Origin: Rostrohypoxylon terebratum
Taxonomy: Eukaryota; Ascomycota; Sordariomycetes; Xylariales; Hypoxylaceae
Length of the DNA stretch: 64,000 bases
Direction of reading: 5' to 3'
Assembly: GCA_022497145.1 (NCBI GenBank)
Contig: MU385883.1
Coordinates: forward strand, 186,001-250,000
Part shown: positions 36,270-49,242 of the stretch, piece after piece
Layout: each line of letters begins with the position of its first letter
Numbering within the stretch: the first letter of the stretch is position 1
Notes under the pieces: generated by a model
The model's database searches: none
Told to the model about the DNA's origin: nothing
What the model saw: only the letters and a program-made list of their open reading frames with translations
Position numbers and translations under genes: made by a program

Positions 36270-37724
36270 TGTTCTCTGATGAGAGGACGGTTAACCGAAG
36301 ACCTATTAAAGAGAAAGGGCGAGTGGTTGGCTGAAGGACTGAGTTGGCAGACTGTGTATGAACGCGGCCGTAGATCCTGGGGGAATAACTGAAGAAGATG
36401 TTATCGAAAATGTTGTGCATTTCTCGGAAGTTTATGGGAATGGAATGAATGGAGAAATGAAATTTCGCGCTTTCCAGTCAAAACCCTACCTAACCTAGGT
36501 CCTAGGTCCTAGGATTAGGGTAGTATGAGAAACGTACTACCTATGCGAGGAAACTACTAGGCATGGAAGAAAGGCTGTGTCACCTTTTAAAATCTAAATA
36601 ACCTGCCATTTCAATTGCACCTTCTAAAATAGATCTGATCCGTATTCTATTGCCTGAGTTCTAGTATCTGAATGCAGTTGTAGTTTCCTTGAATGTATTG
36701 CTAATCATACCAAGTAAATGGACACGGGGATTTCCAAGGTTCCAAGGTTAGGTTTGAGATAGCTCGCTCCTACCCATCATAGGGGCGATTAGGTAGTTTT
36801 ATTATATGAACACTAACTCATTGAAAGTGTGGCTTAAGGGGAAAATATGCCCGAGTCGGGTATTGACCTGGGTATAGATTGGAAATTACCCAACACAAAC
36901 GTCTTCGTACCTACTAGGTAGTATGCTTGGTTTCATGAGACGGGATAACACCTGGAAATACCACACTATAGAGGGACAATTGTGCGTATTCGCTAAGAAA
37001 CTACCAATAAACTGATATTCATGAAGGTTCGGCGTCACAGTTAAGAATAATTCTTGCAAATGATAAAGGAACTTTTTCTTGCAGTGTCATGAAGTATCGG
37101 GGACTGACAAGAACGAAAGCCTGGTGAAGTCAAATAAATGGACAAGATCGAGGAGTATTAATACTCTCTAGTGATAGATATATTAGATAGAAGGAAGGAA
37201 GAGGAGAAAGGAGAAAGGGGAAGGGGAACTTTCACTTGTAATCACGTGGTCTAGTTGTCGTCATTGGAGAGAGCTGCTTACGTATGCGGCTATTAAGTAC
37301 TACTATTAAGTACTAATATTACCTAAGCTCCAGGGCTGTTTGAGGTAATACCTGTCACAGGCCCGTTACCGTGCAGCCGTGTCGCATCACATTCATACAT
37401 CAAGACAGCCTGGCCTTGTCTCGACTCTAGACTCTCGACTCTCGACTCTCCTACAACATAAGGAATCTCTTACATACTTGTGTCACTATCATTCGATTCT
37501 GAAGTAGAAACCTACACCGCAATCCTTCATATGCTACACCAATCAGTTTGCTAAGATTACCTTCTACCTCATTTACCTCTCATCTCATCTCATCTCATAT
37601 CTCATCATATCTCATCATGATCAACTTCCATCAACCCCATCAACTACCCCGCCAATAATTCAGACCCATCGCGAATTACTACAGCACCACCAAACCGAAC
37701 CCAACCAAGCCAAGCCAAGCCAAC
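36270..37724. other. Divergent promoter region, zinc-finger gene and E2 gene
   Basis: About 1.45 kb separates two divergently transcribed genes, with no recognised coding sequence. A tandem CCTAGGT block lies at 36495-36515 (dispersed motif). CTCGACT repeats occupy about 37420-37450. A CATCT/CATAT repeat at 37578-37618 probably lies in the leader of the E2 gene, which is pyrimidine-rich as fungal leaders often are. Confidence 0.6.
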
Positions 37725-38726
37725 ATGGCCACTCCCAAGTTCAACACTAAATCCCCCACCATCCGGCGTATACGTAGGCTTCCACCCATCTCATAGTCTA
37801 CTTTTCCATCCCATAGTTCTCAATAGACTAACAAAACCACTCAAAAACCAACAGTAAAAGAAGCCGCCGAGCTCTCCAACTCCCCATCACCAGATTACAC
37901 AGCCGCTCCTCTCGAATCCGATCTCTTCGAATGGCACTTCACCCTACGCGGGCCCCCTAACTCCTCCTTCGCCGACGGCCTCTACCACGGCCGTATCGTC
38001 CTTCCTCCAACCTACCCCCTGCGTCCTCCATCCTTCCGCTTCACAACCCCAAGCGGTCGCTTCGAAGCCAACCGCGAGATCTGCCTCAGTATTTCCGGAC
38101 ACCACGAGGAGACGTGGCAGCCGGCATGGGGTGTCCGCACAGCCCTCGTCGCGCTACGCTCATTCATGGAGACCGATGCACGCGGCCAGCTCGGCGGCTT
38201 GGACACAAGCGACGCCGTGCGGCGCAAGCTCGCTTCGGAAAGCAGTTCATGGCGGTGCGCGACGTGCGGCAAGACGAACGGCGAGATCATCGCCGAGTGC
38301 GAGGATCGATGTAAGGAGCTCGACGCCGAGAATGACGGCAAGGACAGAAAAGAAGTAGAGGTGCCCGCCGAGCTGAAGATGGGCTTTCGCGACGAGATGG
38401 AGAGAGCAAAAGCCGCTAGCGAAGACGGTGCGAAGGAAGATGCGGAGAGCGCAGAGTTGGCGGAAGGCTTTGTTCAGACGGTACCTGATCACGAGGTTCT
38501 GCGGCCTACACCCACTACCGCTCTACCGCGAGCGGCTCAACCGGCGCAGGGAGTGCCGGCACCTACGGGCCGAACGCCGTTGCTGGATCCTGTAGGCCAG
38601 GGAGCATCGACTCCAGTTACGACGCGGACGAGCCCAGATACGGGTGTACCTCCATGGATCGACTATGCCATCATATCGCTGATGATCATGTTGATTGCCA
38701 TGGTCCTGAAGGTATTTTTGAGCTGA
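37725..38726 (+). CDS. Ubiquitin-conjugating E2, tail-anchored UBC6/UBE2J type
   Basis: The product is 306 residues in two exons, 37725-37773 and 37855-38726. The intron (GTAGGC...CAACAG, 81 nt) splits a Leu codon and restores RRILKEAAEL, the usual first helix of the UBC fold. The UBC domain covers about residues 10-140. It shows the divergent features of this subfamily: TPSGRFEANREICLSISG with catalytic Cys93, followed by ETWQPAWGV. A polar linker contains CATCG and an acidic stretch. The C-terminus (about 283-304, YAIISLMIMLIAMVLKVF) is a single membrane anchor with almost nothing after it. Proteins of this kind sit in the ER membrane and serve ERAD with a membrane E3. The sequence is closer to UBE2J1 than to the short yeast Ubc6, so I give no symbol. 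Confidence 0.9.
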
Positions 38727-39690
38727 GTTCGATCGTTGATCATTGATCATTAAGAGTGGGCATTGGGATTTGGCGTTGCTACTGGCTGGGTACAGGCGTC
38801 ACTGTTGGTTTTGAATGGTTCGCCATCGTGGGGATTGATACCAAGACTTCAATTAGATTATAAGCCTACTACAAACTAGCATTTCGTTATCGAATATGCT
38901 TGTTACTAGCATCTCATCACTCGACTATCGGGTGCGCTAGCAACATCAGATGAGTATAGGATACATACAGCAAGCATGAATGAAAATGAGATGAGATGAT
39001 AAATCGAGCCCTCGCCTTCCCGTATGGCAAATGTACTTCGGATGTTTTAACACTTCAACTAGAAGACATCAAATAGTAAATATCATGGCGCTTGACGAGA
39101 TCGAACCGCCGTTTACACGGATGTCGTTGTTCTTACATAGATCCTAGCCTACACACCACAACATATTGTCCTGCCACCAACGAAAGCACCCTGTATCGCC
39201 GTCTCGGATTCAAGCCCGGTGGAAACTCATCATAGAATCAAACATTATATGACAAAAATATCTATCCATAGCTTGTGCGTTAGGTTTTCAGCACTAAGAC
39301 CTCTGAGATAGGGCCGACCCGCTGTGGACTCCTTAGGCATGACTATCTCATGAGCCACATGGTTTATAGACTACTGGATATGAGCAATACATAATAGTAA
39401 CGAAATGACGGTATGCGGTGTAGAAGCTACATGAGAAACCTTCACTGAATGGAATCATTTTAGAAAACGGATTCAAGAAATCACGGTCTACCAAGTGATT
39501 GGTAGTTCCTGATAGCGGTACTATGGATATCGTCTATTATGTTCAATTTTGCCGAGTGTCGAAAACGAAAAGCAAGACCTTGCAATAAAACCCATGGGAT
39601 ATCTCAAACTCCTGAACGCCTCACTATGTCCGGTATCCGCACCGTACCATACTTCTCATGTACGATTCAACGTATGATAAATTGCAATTC
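38727..39690. other. Convergent intergenic region, E2 gene and TFC3
   Basis: The 3' ends of two convergent genes lie here, 964 bases apart. No gene is recognised. A B-box-like GGTTCGATCTC occurs on the minus strand at 39097-39107, but no tRNA fold can be drawn around it. Confidence 0.6.
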
Positions 39691-42600
39691 CTAGCCAGCC
39701 AATCCAAGGGCATGAGCCGCCTGAGCCGCCTGGGCTTCTTGAACTGCCTGGACTTCTTGGGCTGCCTGGGCTTCCTGTTCCTGGCGATATCCTTGCGCCA
39801 ACTTCCCTACGACTAACCACCACCATTCGCTCACTGTCGCACTCTTATCCGAATCGACGCGTTGCAAGATTCCTAGCTTATCGGTCCAATCCATGATCAG
39901 CTTCGCTTCGAACGGCTCCACAAACGGCTTCATAAGCACGCTTGCGGTCTCCTCCGTCAAAGGCCCCTTGGTCGCCATCCCCAGAACCATCATGCCGAGA
40001 TACGTGATCCATCGGCCCTTATTGAGATTTCCGAAGAAGTCGACCCAGAGAGGGATCTCTTCTCGGGGCCCTTCCGTTGGTGGCTCCATGTCCATTACTT
40101 GTTCGAGGACGGGCAGATCCTCGTCAAAAACATAAGTCTCCGTAGGCAATAATTTTACCTTGAAGTGGTAGTAGCTCTTCGGGAATGTTCTACCATCATA
40201 GTTTTTCGGCTCGAAACCAAAAGGGATGTGGGGGGCTTCAATAGATTCTATTCGGATACGACCGTGGGCTTGGAGGTTAATAGTTGCCATAATCGTACCA
40301 TCGTTAGCAAGATATGGCACATCGAACTCGCCCCTGTTGCGAAAGGTTTGGTCGAGCGATGTTTTGAAACTGACAGCCTGGTAAAACTTTTCAACTGTGG
40401 CGGCTTTCTCAAGTTGCTTCGAAAAGACGCCGTGCAATCTTAAAGCCTGACCGAATATCTTGCCCTTACTTCTGGCAGCTATTCGTTCCGACGTAAGTTG
40501 ATCGACAACCTTCTTGAGTAACTTGTTCGCTCCGTCCTCGTCTCTACCAATCAATTTTAAGAGCTTCGCACGTATTTCTTCGGGCATCTTGGCACGCGTT
40601 ATTGGGGTAACGCACAAAGCCCGAACCCACGATCTTGCGCGGCTGATAAGTGCTTCTTCCGCCGTCACTGCACAGCTAAGCGGAATGCAAACTGGGTTGC
40701 TGGCGGTTGCTGCGACTCGAGCGTATACAGAAGCCAAGCTCCGATACCACGTGTCTCTCCAATCTCGAATCTCATTGGCTTGGTCTTCCAGCCAATTTGT
40801 TCTTTGCAAAGCACGACGGGAATTGGGAAGTTTTACTTTCTCATGGGTCTCGAGTTTGGTCGCCCAAATGACTAACGATCTCCAGTCGTATGATTCGAGG
40901 TCGTCGTAATTAAGGGGCTTAACCTCTCCTTTCTCATATGCCTCGATGAAGGATGATTGAAACTTTTTGGTCAATGCATCGATGTACGTCTTGCGTTCCT
41001 TGCTAGCCCTGGGCCAGAACTTTCTCAAGAACGAGTGAGAGTACTGAGGGAAAGTCTTCAGGATTAAACCAATATCCACTTTCTTCTCCACTCCCCCTAG
41101 AAGAGTTTGGAAGACGACAAACGCAGCTATTAGATTGGTCTCTCCGTTAAGACCAAGCTTATCTTCGTTGGGAGCCGGTCTGTTGACGCGTCCACGGTGT
41201 AAGATAGGAATCGGTCCAAACTGTCTCGTTTTGTATTGTATTTCTACTCGGGGTAGTATCTCTGCTTGAACCTTCTTCGGTGTTCTGGGCGCTCTCGGTC
41301 TGTATGTTCTCTTGGTTGGGTTGCCGTTCGAATCCTTCTTTGGCCTACCCCTATTGCGGGGAAGAGGTAGTGACACACCAACGTTTTCGTCGTCGGGTGA
41401 GGAGTTCTTGATGTCATCTGGAATATTGTCCGCAGTATACTGAGTTGTGCGAGGCCATTCGAGAGTATGAGTAACAGGTTCCATATTTGCTCTCGATATA
41501 TCAGGAGACAAAGACACGAATATACAGTCGAAGTCAGGTGTAATTGATCCGTGCAGCAGCAATCGAGATCCATCGGGGGATTTCTCCCATTCCTCGATAA
41601 TGCTCACCTCTCTCAAGAATTTCCCGTATAAGGGATCTGCCCAAGAGTTGAACTGGAACTTTCCTCGGAATGTTTTGATAATGTCACCTGCGCATTGCGG
41701 CAAATTTTCCCGTATGAACCACTTCATGCTTGGCATGTCTCCAGACAATACGAAGCTCGAGTTCTCCTCGAAAAAGCTGGATGGCAACAAAGGCCAATAG
41801 CCTGGTCCCTTATCCCGGATCGCTTTACGCCTCGCGAAGTTCGTGCCAGCCCCATTTGATATAGCATTCGGGTCCTCTTCTACTATACTATCATGTCGAG
41901 CATCAATCATAATGGTGTCTTCGTCTTCATCCTCTGACACTGAATCATCGGGTATGAATGATGTAGAAATTGACGGCTTAACGAACCGATCCGCTCCCAC
42001 TAATTCTGGATGTTCCAATATGTCGTTGATGACCAATTCGTCCCCACTGCCCGAATATCTACGGTCCCACATAGCTGAATCAAAAGGTTTCGTAGCTTTC
42101 GGCCTTGAAGCCTTCCCAGCGATCTTCGGCTTATTACGGTGCCGCCGCTCTGAAGATAAGACCATGTTGATATCAAACTGTGATGAGGTAGTCCCTTGGG
42201 GCAAGACCGACCACGTCCCGGTTGAAAAGTCTTGGAGACAGGCAGTTTTCTGTCCCCATTTCTCGATCTGGCTCTGCTGCCAGATGTACTTTGCAATTTT
42301 CCCAGCTTCCCAATACTCACGGTGGTCACGCCGGTCGCGTCGATTTACGGGTTTGGAAGCGCTCAGAGGTTTATGAGTCATAGAGGCGTCAGTACGGGCT
42401 CGTTTGACGGTGGGGTTGTCTATCGTTCCATCTTCTGCTGGTCTCTTTCCATTGACCGTGACATGTGCTGGGTACTGCAGAACCTCAACATCTTCAGTAA
42501 TGCCAGTCATACCCTCATCAACTTCCACAATGCTTGACTGGTGTGGTTGGTTTTGAGCATTATTTGATGGAGAGGCGTCTTTACGTCGCGATCCAATTGC

Positions 42601-45600
42601 GCCAAATAGTTCATCCTCTTCTTGTGACAACGAAAATGATTCCGGAATATACGGTTCTGGAAACATCTCCCGCATCTTATTTTTCATGGCGACTACTTTG
42701 GGCTCGGCGGCTAGTTTTGGTACGTCAGTCTTCTGCCCAGGGGTAGTTTTCCCAAGCACGACGCATTCCTCAAGCTTTCCTTTTTCATTGAGGAAACAGA
42801 AGTGCATTTGTATCAGCGTGCCAGCTTTCTCCATCCTGTTCACCACATTTTGGCAAACCTTCCAGTCAGGAGGTTCTATGTCACGATGTCTTTTTGCCCA
42901 AATAGACACCATGGCTTGGTATACAGACCGTTGGCCGGGAAAGATACCATCATTGTTCTCAAGTAAATGTTGGATAATGTGATTGGTACGCTCCCTGCGT
43001 AACGTCCCTACAGTAGGGTTCGATCGCTTTGGAATTTTCTTTGGGGCAGACGTCTGATCGGATCGAGTATCTTTGCTTAGTTGATTGATAGCTGTCGTGA
43101 TACCTGCTCCATCTCCCGTAGTATTTTCAATGGCAGAATGATTGTTGGCTGGGACTTGTGCGACTTTTTCTATCCCTTCGAGCACCTTAGGTTTTGACGG
43201 AGATGCATCTGAACCAGGCTTCGCCCCATGGCCAGTCTCTTCTTGTTCTGCGTTGAGATCAGGTATGACGCCTCTTTCATTGGTCCCTGAGTTTCTCTTA
43301 TTTTTTGTCCGTGGCGCTGTGTGGCTTGCCTGTCGTACTTGAGAAACCGCACTTAATACGCTACGCGATGCGACCTGGCCGCTATTCCCTCGGCGTCTTC
43401 GATGATCAATAATATTGTAAGCCTCTAAGTCCTGCAAGATAACGGAGCCTCTGATAGATTTAGATGCAGAGGAGTCCTCGACAGATTGGTCCGATGTGAG
43501 GATCTCACTAGGACGAGCACGTTTAGAGGGCAAAATGCGACGGCCTCCAACGTCGGAGCTATCTTGTGTTTCGTTGCGATCTAAGCTCTGTTGCCGTAAC
43601 GAAGTCCTGGTTCGACCTTTACTCTGGTTGGGTATATTTGATGATTCGGGTTCAGGTACAGGCTTAGGCTTCGGGAGTTGCCGGGGAGGCTTGGGTGGCG
43701 GAATAGCTGGCGCAACGTACGTAGGATTGCAAGAAGATCGAGATTTGGTGAGATGATATTCCAAACCGTTAGAATTCTTCCAGCTACTGCCGCACTTGTC
43801 ACACCGAAAGTCGAATTTGCCACCACGCCCTACCTTTCGTTTTGGCTGTGTGGATACTGCTTCTGGTATTGCTGTAGAACCGCCTTGATCCACAGGTTGG
43901 GACTCGACTTGGCTTGAATCTGCAGGGCCTGTAGGTCCTATCTGCAATACCGAGCCATCTTTGTAACCCGCACGGCGCTCTAGAAAAGAAGGGTCCTTAA
44001 GTGCATCATGTCTGAATGCGAGAACAAGCGACTTCTTTCGTCTACCCTTCTTTCCAGGAGGGTCTAACGTGTTGTCCAGCTCACGGTAAACACCAGGCGA
44101 TCGAGGAGGACGAGGCGGCAGAGGGGGGACGGAGGGAGATGATATTTCCGCAACATGGGACTGCTGTTGGGGCTCTGTCGTAGGAGCTATCTCGGGCTCA
44201 ATTATCATTTCGTGGTCATCTGTGGGCCTTTCCTCATCATCCCCTTCATCTATCAGTGAAGGCTCCTCTAACCGAGGCATCTTAGTAGGAGGTTCCTGAA
44301 CACCTGCACTTTCCTCTCTACTAAGCTCTTCTACCATGACCCTTTTCCGTTTCCCACCCCACTTGGGGGTTGATTTTCGCACAGTTCGGTTGATATGGTA
44401 GAGTGAGGATGTAGGCGCTTTCGCAAACTTCGATACCAGAATCTGTGAGAATTCGGGTTTGCTTAATGGTGCAACCGGGGTTTTTTGTTGCGGTATGTCT
44501 TTACGGGCTGGGTCGGCTGCCTCAGCCTCCTGCATTCGAGTTCCATCCTCTGTTTCAAGGCTCGTAGAAGGATCTCCGGCCTTGTTATTAGCAGAGAAAA
44601 ACTGGTAGGTCATTGTCTTCCCCAAGCGAGTCAGCTGTGAGATAACGTCCAGATGTTGTAGGTAGTCAGGTTGTGAGTTAGGCTGCGACAACACGGCGGT
44701 GAGTGCAGCAGTATATTTGCGATAGTTATGTCCCAACGTGCTACGGCCGACTTTGGCATTTGAAGAGCCATTTGTGCCAGCTCGCTCGATGATCTTAAAT
44801 GCTGTATTTACCATTGGTTCATATGGACTCCATAATGAAGGTATTAATTCGTGACTCGCGGGTTCCGGTGGCTGTTCATTCTTGGGAATCCTCCTCGTTT
44901 TCGCCTGTGAATGAGGGCCGGGTTGCGCACCCTTACTTTTGTTATATCTAGCCCGAGATGCTTGGCCTCTTTTCCCCAGACGTGCAGAGGGTGCTTTAAT
45001 GTGAGCACTTGGAGTAGTCCGAAAGACTCTCCATTCTTCAGCTGTCGGCTCTCTAATGAACTTGACACAGTCTTTGAAAAGTCTCTGGCCGTTGGCAAAA
45101 CGTGCAGCGACAAATGTCGCTGCTCCTATGTTCGTGAACCATCGGGATGTCTTTGCTAATGCTCTCATTTGGGGTACGCCTTTGGCGTCCAACTTGGTTC
45201 GCATATCGCAGTACCGCATAATCCCCCATGCTTTAAGAACGGCGTTGAAGGCTTGCGCAATGGCTATATAGTCGAGTCTTTCGCCATTCCAACAAACACT
45301 AAACGGGACCGGGGCCAGGTCTTTAGTCAAAGTCTCTTTCGTCAAATCGACCTTGTCGAAGTTAAGACCATCTCGACCTTGCTTCGCGCTCTCAGAAAAC
45401 TTTGCAAGCCATAACTTGCTAGATCGACATCCGCGGAGAATTATAGACTGTTTAATAATATAGCCCTTTCTTGCTAGGGCGTCGGTTCGTGTGGGAAGAG
45501 AGCGCTTATCTTGGCCAGTCAACCGAACAAGATCTCCTTGAAGGATACCGTTTTCCCTTGAGGACGCAATGTCAACAAGCGCCTTCCATTCAAATAAGGG

Positions 45601-46233
45601 TATCCTCTTGTTATCTGGACCATGACCAGCAAGAGTGTTCCATTGTCGTTCCTCGGAGACATGAAGGCGAGGTCTGGTAGCTTGTGTAGGTTCTTGTTGG
45701 TCTCGCGTGACCTTCGAAGAACGTCCCTTGTCCTTTGCAGGAGTGGAGGCTTGTTCATCAGCTGATTTAACATTGTCCGCAGAAGGCTCGGGATCTTTCT
45801 CCTCCGGGAGAGCTAGGATATCATCTAATAAGAGATGATTAAATCTTCTCTCGGGACCCACGGAGACATCAGATCTTGCTACTAGCCAATTCCAAATCAC
45901 CGAGCAGACAGAAAGGTCATAAGGGTGATCATCTTTTTGGACAGAAGAGTCATGGTTGGAAACGACAGAGTTGCCGTTGACGCCACCAGACTTGTCCACT
46001 TCGCTGCGTTGTGATTCGGAAGGTCCTCCGGTGGTATCCTGACCATTGTTATAGAAAGAACCTATCTTCCTCAATAGGGCAGAGACGGAACATCCTAGAG
46101 AAAAGGTGAGCTTCGACTATACGTCGCTCGTCGCTAGGTGGATCATCAGTTTAAACTCACCTTTAGCCCCAGAGAAGGCGATCTCAGTTAAGAGTTCATC
46201 AATTAATTCTTCAATATCCACGTCCAACTCCAT
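39691..46233 (-). CDS. TFC3: TFIIIC tau138-type subunit, B-block binding
   Basis: The model has 2158 residues: a short exon 46233-46161 and a large one 46094-39691, joined across a 66-nt intron (GTGAGT...TCTAG). The small exon gives MELDVDIEELIDELLTE, the expected acidic start of this subunit. TFIIIC recruits TFIIIB and RNA polymerase III to tRNA genes, and this subunit contacts the internal B box. The winged-helix B-block domain lies near residues 170-265 (SRENGILQGDLVRLTGQDKR). Basic and Ser-rich linkers follow, then a single C2HC finger (RCDKCGSSWKNSNGLEYH..C, about 785-812). Several winged-helix-like segments and a conserved C-terminal third with long helices come next. The tail is an Ala/Gln/Glu repeat (39691-39785). 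Yeast Tfc3 is about half this length, and Pezizomycotina orthologues are generally larger. Confidence 0.9.
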
Positions 46234-47064
46234 CTTGTAGGCTGAGCATGAGGTAGAAGTGTGAATTATGGATAATGGATGATGAATGACGGTTGATGGA
46301 CGGTTGATGATAAAGAAAGGGTACGGAGTAGAAATTGCGATAAAAATTTAGGCGCTAAAAGGATCGAACGGAAGTGCTACAGGGGGTTGACTTGCAGATG
46401 AGCGGGATGTTTGGTTCTAAATTGATTTTTTAGCTGCGGGAGGCAGGAAAGATTTGTGGGGTACACATCGGAAGTCTGTGACTGGTTGGGAAACTTTAAT
46501 CTGGCAGCTGCTGTCAGTGGTACTTTATGGTTGAATATCAGTTAAACTTGAATCTACTATCTTATGCATTTTATGCAAGCAATAATATGGAACAACCTAG
46601 GACCTAAGCAGTCATTTTTAAACTTTGAAAAAAGGGACAACTACTACTTCGTATGTAACTAACTCACAAGAATTAATAGACGGAGCACATTTCCAGATAC
46701 AACTTCATTTTTTTTCACTAAATTTTGAAGGTATATGGCTAACCTTGTGACTTTTTTTCCTTATACACACAACCACTCTACCTCACAGTGTATCGTGGGT
46801 ATCGTAGTAACCTTGGAAGTTTTTCCAGCTATGAAGCTATGAAGGCCGTTGAGACCTCTCCCCAATATCATTCACCGAGTTCTCAAATACGAACTTTAGG
46901 GATTATTACGACCCTCTGATGGAGTTGGTTTAGCCTAGGTCCTAGGATTTGAGTCCTGGCCTTTGATTGTTTCTGCACATGTGTTGGTAGTAATGTCTCT
47001 TTTGCCAGTCCCTTCAACTTCCGTGATAATCTCTACCTCGCCTAGTCATTTCAGCAGTAACGCT
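46234..47064. other. Intergenic: TFC3 promoter and POLD2 3' region
   Basis: No gene is seen in these 831 bases. GGTTGATGG-type direct repeats lie at about 46280-46310, upstream of TFC3. CCTAGG motifs occur near 46594 and 46933. Confidence 0.6.
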
Positions 47065-48740
47065 CTAGGCTGCCACTATTTTGATTTTCGTGACGTCCAA
47101 AGTCTCTGAATCTACCAAAGCCAGTTCTCGCGTGGCTGAAAAAGACGGCACAGCGATGAGTCGGACAACTTGATCATCTGGCCCCTTGATTACTGTGGTA
47201 CCGAATTCGGGCTGGCAACCGACCAAGTAGAGGTGCGGGCATGTCTGCATAACGAACGGGTCATCATCCTGAAATGGATAGCTCCCTGGTGGCATTAGCA
47301 AGGCAGGATAGTGGTTGGGGTAGTTGACTTACAGAGAGTATCGGGCGCTGTTGGGGCACAGCATCGCCATCTACACATAGCTTCCATCATGCCCAGACGG
47401 TCATTGCTGTCCACATATTTGAAAACATCGTCCACATTCTGGCCACCGGTTCCTAGAATCCTCCATCCTTCGATCTCTCCCTCCCACGGATTTGTCACTG
47501 TGTCAAACCAACCTACTTCCGACGACGTTGGTTGTGCTGTATATGGCCTGGAGTGGGGGAACATGGCCGGATGGATCGGTTGTTGTGGATAACTAGCGTT
47601 CGCAGGGTCCTGCGCACCGGGTAATAAGGTGATAGGCATTGTTGGCAACAATGTCGAAAGAAACTCGTCCAGAAGTTGCGATGGGAGGGCGTTATACGAG
47701 CTGCTATCATACCCATACTTCTTTTGTGCCTTTTTCTCGGTCAAGTCCTCGTCTGTTGGGGCCCTGTCTTCTAGTGATATTGAGTTTCCGGCGATAATCA
47801 ACCGGCTTATCTGTGATAGTTCTTGTTGTGTGGCTGGGTCTAGAGACTCTCCCAGCAAATATTCCAGCAGCAGATTCAACTCGATGGCATGTGATGCGTC
47901 ACTACCAGAAAACCCGAGGCCGGATACAATTGCAATTTTGCCTCCGCTGCCTTTGGGTTTGATGTCAGCCATGTCAATATCTTCGCCTTTCAGCTTGCCT
48001 TCCTTCCCTTTCATGTCGTTTTCCATGGCCGGAGGATCAGATAAGGCCCAGCGATCCGGTTGCGGGGGTAAGTCTGGAAATTTTAGGTCAATCACCTCTA
48101 ATTCGCCATTAGAATTCTCGGTGCCCATGACAGCCACGATGCAACCAGTGACTAGAATGACCGAGTTTAATAGGTCTCCTACAAGGCGCACGCGACCAGA
48201 TTCGTCCTCAAGCATGATGGCGTCTGAGCCATCATATGAGCAGTACTTCTTATTCGAGATAGGCGCTGAAAGCCATCGCTATGAAAGATTAGACAGGTTA
48301 AGATGAGATACTCGACAAGTTGAATACATACATCCTTAGAGACGTCATCGAGAATATTAGGTTTTAGGGGCATATCCATATAGACGGTGCCAACAACCCA
48401 ACATAGCTCGCCCTGTCGAATATCAAGTACCCGCTCGGCTTGTTTCACAGGCGTATCTTGGATGACTTTGCCATCCCACGCCTCAAATGCTAGTTGCTCA
48501 ACAGCAGGCTTGATCTTGGTGAGTCTTAGGAAGTACATGTCGGCAAATTGCTGTTTATATGGTTTGTCCTTATCAAGCCTAAAAGAGTGCATCGGCTTGT
48601 AGTTCGAAGGCGCTCTTGCAAGCTCTTCTTCCGGCTTGCCCCTGTGAATAGTTAGTATCGCCGTATATAGTGAACAGAGTTAATTAAACATACGAAGGCT
48701 TCCGGAGCATATTTCCAGGGATATCATCTAGAGAAGACAT
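47065..48740 (-). CDS. POL31: DNA polymerase delta subunit 2 (B subunit)
   Basis: Four exons (48740-48694, 48641-48332, 48278-47333, 47285-47065) encode 507 residues. Introns of 52, 53 and 47 nt have good donors (GTATGT, GTATGT, GTAAGT). The protein is the B subunit of replicative polymerase delta (yeast Pol31, human POLD2). It bridges the catalytic and other small subunits. The N-terminal half carries an OB fold (YFLRLTKIKPAVEQLAFEAWDG, then GELCWVVGTVYMDMPLKPNILDD). The C-terminal half carries the inactivated calcineurin-like phosphoesterase domain (IAIVSGLGFSGS, LIIAGNSISL). Joining exons 3 and 4 gives DTLWSYPFQDDDPFV, a hallmark of POLD2. Two MluI cell-cycle boxes lie upstream. YTM1 is divergent from it across 502 bases. 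Confidence 0.95.
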
Positions 48741-49242
48741 TGAGAAACAACATCACCGGCATGCTTGTTAGAGCTAAGAAATGAAAAAGCCGAGCGGGAT
48801 ATAATTTCGAAAGAGAATACTGAAAAGACGCGTTCACAAGGACCGAAGACGCGTTTTGGCGTTAATTGATCGTGGCTGGTGGCCGTCTTATCCTTAGGTA
48901 TCTTTTTACTAGTGTACGTACTAAATGGCTTAACCCACACTACGGTTACCATGATTGGCCAATACCCCTGTATCGCGGGGTACGGCTACAGTGTGAATTA
49001 TAAAGTTATTAGTATGATTATGGGTTTTTTATGATATCCAATGCTATCGATAAGAAAAAAAGTTCCTAAGGTCAACTCGCAAAACCGAAAATCGAAAATC
49101 CTATCCTAACAATCGACAACATAGGACCTAGGTAGGACATGCCATTGAAACGGGTTTCTACGGTATTGCTTCATTCGATCTATTTTACTTGCTATTTTGT
49201 TCCAACTCCGAAGCGCCACACATAATAATACCCAAAAAGGGC
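48741..49242. other. Divergent promoter, POLD2 and YTM1
   Basis: The intergenic region of 502 bases is shared by POLD2 (leftward) and YTM1 (rightward). The POLD2 side holds two ACGCGT boxes. The YTM1 side has an A-rich stretch at about 49053-49105 and an ACCTAGGTAGG motif near 49127. No coding sequence is evident. Confidence 0.7.
48828..48854. promoter_or_regulatory. Two MluI cell-cycle boxes (MCB)
   Basis: AGACGCGTT occurs twice, with ACGCGT cores at 48828-48833 and 48849-48854, 21 bases apart (two helical turns). They lie about 88 and 109 bases upstream of the POLD2 ATG. ACGCGT is the site of the MBF G1/S transcription factor, which in yeasts controls DNA polymerase genes. TTTTGGCG follows directly. 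Factor binding is inferred. Confidence 0.6.

Noticed and set aside
39097..39107. B-box-like GGTTCGATCTC on the minus strand, possible tRNA gene between the E2 gene and TFC3
   Set aside because: The T-arm stem does not pair, position 61 is not C, and no anticodon or acceptor stem can be drawn in the surrounding sequence.
49189..49242. N-terminal extension of YTM1
   Set aside because: The frame is open but begins without an ATG. The first ATG at 49243 gives the normal NLE-domain start.
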